Shown: positions 14,882 to 23,629 of the stretch, piece by piece | How the letters are laid out: each line of letters opens with the position of its first letter | How positions within the stretch are numbered: the stretch's first letter is position 1 | Assembly: GCF_002224125.1 (NCBI RefSeq) | Contig: NZ_NCSM01000030.1 | Location: forward strand, 62,001-126,000 | Reading direction: 5' to 3' | Length of the DNA stretch: 64,000 bases | Origin: Streptomyces sp. NBS 14/10 | GTDB taxonomy: Bacteria > Actinomycetota > Actinomycetes > Streptomycetales > Streptomycetaceae | Notes under the pieces: model-generated | Told to the model about the DNA's origin: nothing | Databases searched by the model: none | The model's input: only the letters and a program-made list of their open reading frames with translations | Position numbers and translations under genes: made by a program

Positions 14882-17061
14882 GGCGCGCGGTCCAGCCCAA
14901 GGACCGCGCCGTGCAGGCCGCCGGCGGAGTCTCCGCCCTGTTCGTGGTGGTCTTCGCCGGGTGGCTGGCCGGACTGCTGCGGGTGAACGACCAATGGCTG
15001 GCCCTGTCCTATCCGCAGCCGCGCGGCACCGCCGTGCTCACCCGTGTCGCCGTGGGCATCCCGGTCCTCGGTGTCGGGGTGCTCCTGCTGGCCGAGCGCT
15101 CCGCCCGCCGCTACGGCAGCGTCCTGCTGGTCGCCGGGGCGCTGTGGCTGCTGCCCTCGGCAGCCGCCGACCTGCTGGGACTGGCCGATCTGGGCTCGGC
15201 GGGCGCCGTGGTCCAGCTGCTGATCTCGGCCGCTGGGATCGCCTGCCGCCCGCTGACCGTCCTGCTGCTGCCGCTGTGGCTGTTCCCGCGCGGCTCGCAG
15301 CGGCGGTGGCAGTGGTGGGCGATGAGCGTCGGCGCCTCCGCGTACTGGCTGGGCTACGCCGCCCTCTGGCTGGTCAGCGAGCCGATGGTCGGCTCGGCGA
15401 GCAACCCCTTCTTCGCCACCGACTTCGGCCAGTGGGCCTTCGGCCACCTCGAGCACTACGCGAAGGCGGAGGAGTGGGTGCTGCGCGCCGTGGCCGCCGT
15501 GGTGACGGGCTCGCTGTGCTGCCGCGCCGCCGTCACCCGCAGCGCCGAGCGGCGCAACTGGGCCCTGCTCGCCGCCGCCTACCCGGCCTGCGTCTTCCTG
15601 CTGCTGTCCGAATGGGCCGAGGGCATGCCCACCATCGTCGCGCGCACCGTCGGCAGCGCCGTATGGGCGGCCGCGATCTGCCTGGGCGTCGCCCGCACCG
15701 GCATATGGCGCCTGGACCGCGTCACCAGCCACCGCCTCGCCCGCGCCTTCGTCCTCACCTCCCTCGCCGCCGTCGTGGTCTGCGCGGTCGTCGCCGTCCA
15801 GGCCGGACTGCCCTCCCTGCGCGGCGGGGCGATCAGCACCGCCGTCGGCTGCTCCCTGCTGCTCGGCTGGGCGCTGCGGCCGACCGCCCGCTGGCTGACC
15901 CTGCGCGTCGAGCGCGCCTTCTACGGGCCGCGCGCCCGCCCCCACGAGGCGGCCAGCGCCCTGGCCGTACGCCTCCAGCAGGCGCCCCACCCCGGCGAGG
16001 TGCCCCAGCAGATCTGCCGCAGCGCCGTCGAGGACCTCGGCGTCTCGGGCGCCGCCGTCAGCGTCGACACCCGGTCCGGACCGCGGCGGCTGGCCGCGGC
16101 CGGGGCGCCGCTCACCGGCCCGGTCCAGGCGTTCGTGCTGCGCCACCACGGCCGTACGGTCGGCCGCCTCGAAGTCGCCCGGGACGGCTTCGGCACCCCT
16201 GCCGAACGGGACAGCGGACTGCTCTCCCTGCTCGCCGACCAGGCGGCCCCGGCGCTCGCCGCCCTGCGCCTGGCCGAGGATGCCCAGGCCGCCCGGGAGC
16301 GGCTGGTGCTCGCGCGCGAGCAGGAGCGCCGCCGGCTGCGGCGCGAGATCCACGACGGCCTCGGCCCGCAGCTCGCCGCCGTACGGCTGCGCCTGGACAT
16401 CGCGCAGACCACCTGCCCGCCCGGGCATCCGGCCCGCCACCAGCTGCGCGAGGCCGCCGAAACCCTCGCCGAGGCTCTGGTCGAAGTGCGGCGGATCACC
16501 TCGGGTCTCGCCCCCGCCGCCCTGGCCGAGCGCGGCCTGGCCAAGGCGGTACGGGACCTGGGGCGGCGGCTGGGCGGCGCCGGGCCCCGGGTGACCGTGG
16601 CCACCCACCCCACCGCGCTGCCGCCGCTGTCGCCGGGCGTGGAGACGGCCGCGTACCGGATCTCCGCCGAGTCGCTGACCAACGCGGTGCGGCACGCACG
16701 GGCCCGGCAGGTCAGGATCGAGCTCACCGCGGGCCCGGACACGCTCGAGGTCAAGGTCATCGACGACGGGAGCGGGCTGCGGCGGGGCGCCGTGCCCGGC
16801 ATCGGGCTGGCTTCCGTGGCGGAGCGCGCCGAGGAGATCGGCGGCTCCTGCTCGGTGACGGGATCCGCGACGGGCACGGTGGTGCACGCGATCCTGCCGC
16901 TCGCCGGGCCGGGGGAGGCCGAGCAGCCCGAACGCGACGCTGTGAACGCCGTGCACGAGGCGGCCGTATCCCTCGCACCGGAAGAGCAGCGCCGCGAAGG
17001 AGGCCGGGAACACGGCCGGCAGCACGGCGGAGAGCGTGGGGAAGAGGGGCCGGACCGGTGA
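14878..17061 (+). CDS. NarL-type membrane sensor histidine kinase
   Basis: 727 residues from ATG 14878. The first ~330 residues hold many hydrophobic segments (7TM-like sensor). A GAF-like region follows (about 355-470). The HisKA_3 box is EQERRRLRREIHDGLGPQLAA, phospho-acceptor His near residue 491. HATPase motifs AYRISAESLTNAVRHA (about 592) and DDGSG/GIGLASVAERAEEIGG complete the kinase. The downstream response regulator starts inside its stop codon (GTGA), so this is a cognate pair. Signal unknown. A GTG at 14848 would extend it by 10 residues. Confidence 0.9.
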   Translation: MRRAVQPKDRAVQAAGGVSALFVVVFAGWLAGLLRVNDQWLALSYPQPRGTAVLTRVAVGIPVLGVGVLLLAERSARRYGSVLLVAGALWLLPSAAADLLGLADLGSAGAVVQLLISAAGIACRPLTVLLLPLWLFPRGSQRRWQWWAMSVGASAYWLGYAALWLVSEPMVGSASNPFFATDFGQWAFGHLEHYAKAEEWVLRAVAAVVTGSLCCRAAVTRSAERRNWALLAAAYPACVFLLLSEWAEGMPTIVARTVGSAVWAAAICLGVARTGIWRLDRVTSHRLARAFVLTSLAAVVVCAVVAVQAGLPSLRGGAISTAVGCSLLLGWALRPTARWLTLRVERAFYGPRARPHEAASALAVRLQQAPHPGEVPQQICRSAVEDLGVSGAAVSVDTRSGPRRLAAAGAPLTGPVQAFVLRHHGRTVGRLEVARDGFGTPAERDSGLLSLLADQAAPALAALRLAEDAQAARERLVLAREQERRRLRREIHDGLGPQLAAVRLRLDIAQTTCPPGHPARHQLREAAETLAEALVEVRRITSGLAPAALAERGLAKAVRDLGRRLGGAGPRVTVATHPTALPPLSPGVETAAYRISAESLTNAVRHARARQVRIELTAGPDTLEVKVIDDGSGLRRGAVPGIGLASVAERAEEIGGSCSVTGSATGTVVHAILPLAGPGEAEQPERDAVNAVHEAAVSLAPEEQRREGGREHGRQHGGERGEEGPDR

Positions 17062-17726
17062 CAGCGGCGGCGGGAGCACCGCAGTGGCGCGTACTGCTCG
17101 TGGACGACCATCCGCTCTTCCGCGAGGGACTGGCGGCCGCGGTCAACCTGGACGACGCGTTCACCGTGGTCGGGCAGGCGGCGTCCGCCGAGGAGGCGGT
17201 CGCCGAGGCCGACCGCACCGAGCCCGATCTGGTGGTGATGGACCTCGGGCTGCCCGGCAGATCCGGTACGGAGGCCATCCGGCGGATCCTGTGCGCCCAC
17301 CCCGACGCCCGAGTGGTCGTCATGACCATGTCCGAGGACGACGACAGTCTGCTGGCGGCCATGCGCGCGGGTGCCCGTGGCTACCTGCTCAAGGGCGCGG
17401 GCCGGGACGAGATCCTGCGCGCCCTGCACACCGTGGTGCGCGGCGGCGCGGTCTTCAGCCCGCGCATGGCCGAGCGTCTCGGTACCCTGCTCGGCTCCTT
17501 CGGCACCGCCTCGGCCAAGGAGGCGTTCCCCACCCTCACCGCCCGTGAGCGCGAGGTGCTGGAACTGCTGGCCGGCGGGCTCGGCTATCGCCAGATCGCC
17601 CAGCGGCTGGTGGTCACGGACAAGACCGTGCGTAACCACGTGGGCTCCATTTTCGCCAAGCTGCAGGTCCGCGATCGCGCCCAGGCGATCGTCCGGGCCC
17701 GTGAGGCCGGGCTGGGAGGTGAATGA
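17058..17726 (+). CDS. LuxR/NarL-family response regulator
   Basis: 222 residues from GTG 17058, overlapping the kinase stop. Receiver domain: acidic pair in LLVDDHPLF (Asp16/17), phospho-acceptor Asp62 in VVMDLGLPGRSG, conserved Lys in GYLLKGAG. The C-terminal HTH is complete: LTAREREVLELLAGGLGYRQIA, TDKTVRNHVGSIFAKL. It is a DNA-binding transcription factor activated by phosphorylation from the kinase at 14878. Targets unknown. Confidence 0.95.
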   Translation: MTAAAGAPQWRVLLVDDHPLFREGLAAAVNLDDAFTVVGQAASAEEAVAEADRTEPDLVVMDLGLPGRSGTEAIRRILCAHPDARVVVMTMSEDDDSLLAAMRAGARGYLLKGAGRDEILRALHTVVRGGAVFSPRMAERLGTLLGSFGTASAKEAFPTLTAREREVLELLAGGLGYRQIAQRLVVTDKTVRNHVGSIFAKLQVRDRAQAIVRAREAGLGGE

Positions 17727-17761
17727 CTCCCCGCAGCCCGTTGGCTGATACTGGGTGCGTT

Positions 17762-18979
17762 ATGGAACAAGTCATCCTTGCTGTAGTCATCGCTCTGATC
17801 GCGCTCGCCGCGGTCAGCGGGCTCGTGATCGGCAGCCGCAAGAAGAAGCGGTTGCCCCCGGCCCCGCCGAGCAGTCCGTCCGTCACCGCGCCGCCCGCCG
17901 AGCCGCAGGTCGGCGAGGAGGCGGAAACCACGCTCGAGGAACCGCGCAGAACCATCGAAGAGGTGGACCTGTCGGTCACCGAGGCGCCCCCCGCGCCCGC
18001 TGTGCCCGCACAGCCGGAGGCGCCCGCGATCGAGGTGCCCGAGCCGACCGCCGGCCGGCTGGTGCGGCTGCGGGCCCGGCTCTCCCGCTCCCAGACCACC
18101 CTGGGCAAGGGGCTGCTCACCCTGCTGTCGCGGGAACACCTCGACGACGAGACCTGGGAGGAGATCGAGGACACTCTGCTGACCGCCGACGTCGGCGTCG
18201 CGCCGACGCAGGAGCTGGTGGAGCGGCTGCGCGAGCGGGTCAGGGTGCTGGGCACCCGTACCCCCGAGGAGCTGCGCGGCCTGCTGCGCGCGGAACTGCT
18301 CCAGCTGATCGGCACCGAGGCCGACCGCGCCGTGCACACCGAGAGCGGCATCGGCACGAACGGCGAGGAGAAGCCGGGCGTCGTCATGGTCGTCGGGGTC
18401 AACGGCACCGGTAAGACCACCACCACCGGCAAGCTCGCGCGGGTGCTGGTCGCCGACGGCAAGTCGGTGGTCCTCGGCGCGGCCGACACCTTCCGCGCGG
18501 CGGCCGCCGAGCAGCTGCAGACCTGGGGCGAGCGGGTCGGCGCCCGTACCGTCCGGGGCCCCGAGGGCGGCGATCCGGCGTCGGTCGCCTTCGACGCGGT
18601 CAAGGAGGGCATCACCGAGGGCGCGGACGTCGTACTGGTCGACACCGCGGGACGGCTGCACACCAAGACCGGCCTGATGGACGAGCTGGGCAAGGTCAAG
18701 CGGGTCGTCGAGAAGCACGGCGCGGTGGACGAGGTGCTGCTGGTGCTGGATGCCACCACCGGGCAGAACGGCCTGGTGCAGGCGCGGGTCTTCGCGGAGG
18801 TCGTGGACATCACCGGCATCGTGCTCACCAAGCTGGACGGCACCGCCAAGGGCGGCATCGTGATCGCGGTCCAGCGCGAGCTGGGCGTACCGGTCAAGCT
18901 GGTGGGCCTGGGCGAGGGCGCGGACGATCTCGCGCCGTTCGAGCCGGAGGCCTTCGTCGACGCGCTGATCGGCGACTGA
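17762..18979 (+). CDS. ftsY: Signal recognition particle receptor FtsY
   Basis: 405 residues from ATG 17762. An N-terminal membrane anchor (EQVILAVVIALIALAAVSGLV) and an acidic Pro-rich linker precede the NG GTPase domain. G1 is VVGVNGTGKTTTTGKLAR, then DTFRAAAAEQL (insertion box), DTAGRLHTK (G3), and TKLDGTAKGG (G4). It receives ribosome-SRP complexes at the membrane and works with Ffh (26356). A GATACT hexamer 11 bp before the ATG and no Shine-Dalgarno suggest a short or absent leader. Confidence 0.96.
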   Translation: MEQVILAVVIALIALAAVSGLVIGSRKKKRLPPAPPSSPSVTAPPAEPQVGEEAETTLEEPRRTIEEVDLSVTEAPPAPAVPAQPEAPAIEVPEPTAGRLVRLRARLSRSQTTLGKGLLTLLSREHLDDETWEEIEDTLLTADVGVAPTQELVERLRERVRVLGTRTPEELRGLLRAELLQLIGTEADRAVHTESGIGTNGEEKPGVVMVVGVNGTGKTTTTGKLARVLVADGKSVVLGAADTFRAAAAEQLQTWGERVGARTVRGPEGGDPASVAFDAVKEGITEGADVVLVDTAGRLHTKTGLMDELGKVKRVVEKHGAVDEVLLVLDATTGQNGLVQARVFAEVVDITGIVLTKLDGTAKGGIVIAVQRELGVPVKLVGLGEGADDLAPFEPEAFVDALIGD

Positions 18980-19018
18980 CTGGCCGATTCCCTTGATCCA
19001 CTCCGCCCTCTCCCCTCC

Positions 19019-19044
19019 GGGCGCCCGGGACCTCTCGGGCGCCC
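19019..19044 (+). terminator. Terminator of ftsY
   Basis: GGGCGCCCG (19019-19027) pairs with CGGGCGCCC (19036-19044), 9 bp, 8-nt loop, no U-tract. Confidence 0.65.
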
Positions 19045-19048
19045 GAAG

Positions 19049-19086
19049 CGTTTCTCCGGGCGTTTCTCCGGGGTGTTTCTCCAGGG
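19049..19086. repeat. Three tandem copies of a 12-13 bp repeat (CGTTTCTCCGGG)
   Basis: Copies at 19049-19060, 19061-19073 and a diverged one at 19074-19086, between the convergent ends of ftsY and the prim-pol gene. A second short repeat (TATCCGGTTTCC/TATCCGGTTCCC) follows. Confidence 0.65.
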
Positions 19087-19119
19087 CGGGTATCCGGTTT
19101 CCGTTATCCGGTTCCCGGT

Positions 19120-19791
19120 TCAGCCGCCCGCGCGGTGGGCCGCGTACGCCAGCGTGCCCAGCAGCAGCCGCGCATGGGGCGGGTTGCCCGCGGTGTCGAG
19201 CGCGGGCGGGCGCAGCCAGCGGACCGGGCCGAGCCCGCCGAGGTCGCTGGGCGGGGCGGTGATGTGGTCGCCGGGCCCCAGAGCGCGCAGGTCCAGGTCG
19301 GCGTCGTCCCAGCCCATGCGGTAGAGCAGCTGCGGCAGCTGCTCGGCGGCGCCCGGGGCGACGAAGAACTGGGCGCGCCCGTGCGGTGTGGCGGTCGCCG
19401 GGCCGAGCGGCAGCCCCATGCGCTCCAGCCGGACCAGGGCGAGCCGGCCCGCCTGCTCGGCGACCTCCAGGACGTCGAACGTCTTGCCCACGGGCAGCAG
19501 CACCGCGGCCCCCGGGACCTGCTCCCAGGCCGCCGCCGCATCGTCGAGGGTGGCGCCCGCGGGGACGGCGGAGGCGAAGGCGAGGGGGTGGGCGCCGGGG
19601 GCGGCGCAGTCGGCCTCGCCACATGAACATTCGTTTCTGCTGCCGCCCGCGCCACGGGTGGCCCGGGCGCCCGGCACCACGTCCCACCCCCACAGGCCGG
19701 TGTACTCCGCCACCGTCGTGCACTCGGATGTACGGCCGCGCCGCCGCGAGCCTGGCCGCATGTCCCGGATGCCGCCGATCGTGAAGCCCAT
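19120..19791 (-). CDS. Bifunctional primase/polymerase (prim-pol) N-terminal domain-like protein
   Basis: 223 residues from ATG 19791. The N-terminal part resembles the prim-pol N-domain: a VAEYTGLWGWDVVPGARA opening, ECSCGEADCAAPGAHPL (the CSCG...C...GKHP-like motif), and LLPVGKTFDVLEV in place of the usual acidic active-site segment. No helicase or C-terminal part follows. Orthologues next to ftsY in Streptomyces carry this name, as I recall. The catalytic acidic residues are not obvious, so activity is doubtful. Confidence 0.7.
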   Translation of the reverse strand: MGFTIGGIRDMRPGSRRRGRTSECTTVAEYTGLWGWDVVPGARATRGAGGSRNECSCGEADCAAPGAHPLAFASAVPAGATLDDAAAAWEQVPGAAVLLPVGKTFDVLEVAEQAGRLALVRLERMGLPLGPATATPHGRAQFFVAPGAAEQLPQLLYRMGWDDADLDLRALGPGDHITAPPSDLGGLGPVRWLRPPALDTAGNPPHARLLLGTLAYAAHRAGG

Positions 19792-20221
19792 GCCCCCTCC
19801 AACGGGTCGCCCTGCCGATGGTTACGAGCCGAATGACGCAGTGATGCCGCCCGCTCGCGCTCCGTAGCCGGATGTGGTGCGACGGCTGCCGGTGCGGTGA
19901 TGCCGAGTGGTGCAGCGTGGTGCGGTGTGGTGAAAGGGGTGGTGAGACACTGGGCGCGCGCCCTCGTGTGCACCCCTCCACCTCTGTTCCGGTCGCCCGG
20001 TGTCAAGTGAATCGTGTGAATCGCCAGTGGCGTTCATTCGAAGGGGTGGCGAATGGTGGCGTTTTGGCGAACTTCCTCGCCGGAGGCGTGATCGTAAGAT
20101 TACTTTCAGTGCACAACCCCCCTTCTCCCGCGATTGATGCGGCGGATCGCGGGGACAACTGACCGTGACAGACGGCATTCTGGTCGCGGTGCGAGCGGAA
20201 TCGTGGGATGGGGGCGTTCCA
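19792..20221. other. Divergent control region upstream of nsdA
   Basis: About 430 bp without a convincing gene. 19870-19955 is G/T-rich with many GGTG repeats. A less GC-rich stretch (20000-20110) with repeated GTGAATC and CATTC/GAATG motifs is the likely promoter area for nsdA. TAAGAT (20095-20100) is a possible -10 without a well-placed -35. Confidence 0.45.
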
Positions 20222-21721
20222 GTGGGCGACAACGGCGGCAGTGCTGACAAGCGTCCCAACGCGCAGTTGGGTTCGTGGTTTGTGCGCAGCGGCTGGTCCA
20301 AGGGCGAGCTCGCGCGCCAAGTCAACCGCAGAGCACGCCAGATGGGCGCCCACCACATCAGCACCGACACCTCGCGGGTGCGCCGCTGGCTCGACGGCGA
20401 GCAGCCGCGCGAGCCGATTCCGCAGATTCTCTCCGAGCTGTTCTCCGACCGCTTCGGCTGTGTGGTCGGCATCGAGGACCTGGGGCTGCGCACCGCCCAT
20501 CGGTCACCGTCCGTATCCGGGGTGGACCTGCCCTGGGCCGGTCCTGAGACGGTCGCGCTGATCGGCGAATTCTCCCGCAGCGACCTGATGCTCGCCCGCC
20601 GGGGCTTCCTCGGCACCTCGCTCGCCCTGTCGGCGGGCCCGGCCCTCATCGAGCCGATGCAGCGCTGGCTGGTCCCCTCGCCCTCCGCCCGGTCCGACGG
20701 CCGGACCCAGCCGGACGCGGGCCGCTCCCGGCGGATCTCCCGGCTCTCCGAGCCCGAGCTCGAACTGCTCGAGTCGACCATCGTGATGTTCCGGAAGTGG
20801 GACGCCCAGTGCGGCGGCGGGCTGCGCCGCAAGGCGGTGGTCGGCCAGCTCCACGAGGTGACGGACCTGCTCCAGGAGCCGCACCCCGAGCGGGTCTCCA
20901 AGCGGCTGTTCAAGGTCGCGGGCGAGCTGGCCGAGCTCGCCGGGTGGATGAGCTACGACATCGGGCTCCAGCCGACCGCCCAGAAGTACTTCGTCCTCGC
21001 CCTGCACGCGGCCAAGGAGTCCGGGGACCGGCCGCTGGGCTCGTACATCCTCTCCAGCATGAGCCGCCAGATGATCCATGTGGGGCGGCCCGAGGACGCG
21101 CTGGAGCTGATCCACCTCGCCCAGTACGGCAGCCGGGAGAGCGCGACGCCGCGCACCCAGGCCATGCTGTATGCGATGGAGGCCCGGGCGTACGCCAATA
21201 TCGGCCAGCCCAGCAAGTGCCACCGCGCCGTGAAGATGGCCGAGGACGCCTTCGCCGAATCCGCCGGGGGCGACGGGGACCCGGACTGGATCGGCTTCTT
21301 CTCCGAGGCCGAGCTCAACGCGGAGAACGCGCACTCGTACCGCGACCTCGCCTATGTCGCGGGCCGCAGCCCCACCTACGCCAAGCTGGCCGACCCCGTG
21401 ATGAACCGCGCGGTCGACCTCTTCGGCCAGGAGACGGCCGAGGAGGGCGGGCACCAGCGTTCGTATGCGCTCAACCTGATCGGTCTTGCCACCGTCCACC
21501 TCCTCCAGAAGGAGCCCGAGCAGTGCGCGGCGGTCGCCGAGAAGGCCCTGCCGCTCGCCCGGCGGGTGCGCTCCGAGCGGGTCAGCAACCGGCTGCGCAA
21601 GACCGTGGACACCGCGATCCGCGACTTCGGGAGCGTCCCTGAGGTGGTCCAGCTCGGCGAGCGGCTCGCCGACCACCTGCCCGACTCCTCGGATACGGCG
21701 GAGTCCGTCCGCGCCGTCTGA
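20222..21721 (+). CDS. nsdA: NsdA-type pleiotropic regulator of differentiation and antibiotic production
   Basis: 499 residues from GTG 20222 (MGDNGGSADKRPNAQLG); an in-frame GTG at 20165, with GGGGAC upstream, would add 19. The N-terminal region resembles an HTH (WSKGELARQVNRRARQ, DTSRVRRWLDGEQPREP). The LMLARRGFLGTSLALSAGP segment is hydrophobic, and the rest is helical TPR-like repeats. In S. coelicolor NsdA negatively affects sporulation and antibiotic synthesis and lies between the prim-pol gene and amtB, as here. The molecular mechanism is not evident from sequence. Confidence 0.88.
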   Translation: MGDNGGSADKRPNAQLGSWFVRSGWSKGELARQVNRRARQMGAHHISTDTSRVRRWLDGEQPREPIPQILSELFSDRFGCVVGIEDLGLRTAHRSPSVSGVDLPWAGPETVALIGEFSRSDLMLARRGFLGTSLALSAGPALIEPMQRWLVPSPSARSDGRTQPDAGRSRRISRLSEPELELLESTIVMFRKWDAQCGGGLRRKAVVGQLHEVTDLLQEPHPERVSKRLFKVAGELAELAGWMSYDIGLQPTAQKYFVLALHAAKESGDRPLGSYILSSMSRQMIHVGRPEDALELIHLAQYGSRESATPRTQAMLYAMEARAYANIGQPSKCHRAVKMAEDAFAESAGGDGDPDWIGFFSEAELNAENAHSYRDLAYVAGRSPTYAKLADPVMNRAVDLFGQETAEEGGHQRSYALNLIGLATVHLLQKEPEQCAAVAEKALPLARRVRSERVSNRLRKTVDTAIRDFGSVPEVVQLGERLADHLPDSSDTAESVRAV

Positions 21722-21808
21722 GCCGCCCGGCCGTGGGCGCGACACGGTAACCAGGCCCTCCCGCCGTCCAGTACCAGTTCATCAGCGCGTAACACTTCCA
21801 CGCCCTTC

Positions 21809-21846
21809 GTCACTGCCGTGAAACATCGAGCGGCATCGACTGAAAC
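21809..21846 (+). promoter_or_regulatory. GlnR-type box upstream of amtB-glnK-glnD
   Basis: GTCAC-N6-GAAAC (21809-21824) matches the actinobacterial GlnR box gTnAC-N6-GaAAC. A second GAAAC half-site starts exactly 22 bp downstream (21842-21846), with a weak first half. The position, about 80-115 bp before the amtB start, fits known GlnR control of this operon. Confidence 0.8.
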
Positions 21847-21926
21847 GGCGCTGCGCCAACCTCGTGGCGAAAACCGGCCCACAGAGTTCTGCCCGCACGG
21901 GCCGTCATCCCGAGGAGACGTCCACA

Positions 21927-23554
<1,628 letters not shown>

Positions 23555-23629
23555 CGCATCTCCGACGTGTCGTGGCGTGGCGTGGCGCCTCACCGCCCGG
23601 ACGTCCTTCCCTGTGATCAAGGAGCCGAG

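Noticed and set aside
14829..17726. A 965-codon open frame spanning the kinase and regulator region
   Set aside because: It is the response regulator frame extended upstream through the kinase in a shadow frame; Arg/Gly/Pro-rich and without domains. The regulator starts at GTG 17058.
19049..19110. Short tandem repeats as a CRISPR array
   Set aside because: Units of 12-13 bp without unique spacers and no cas genes.
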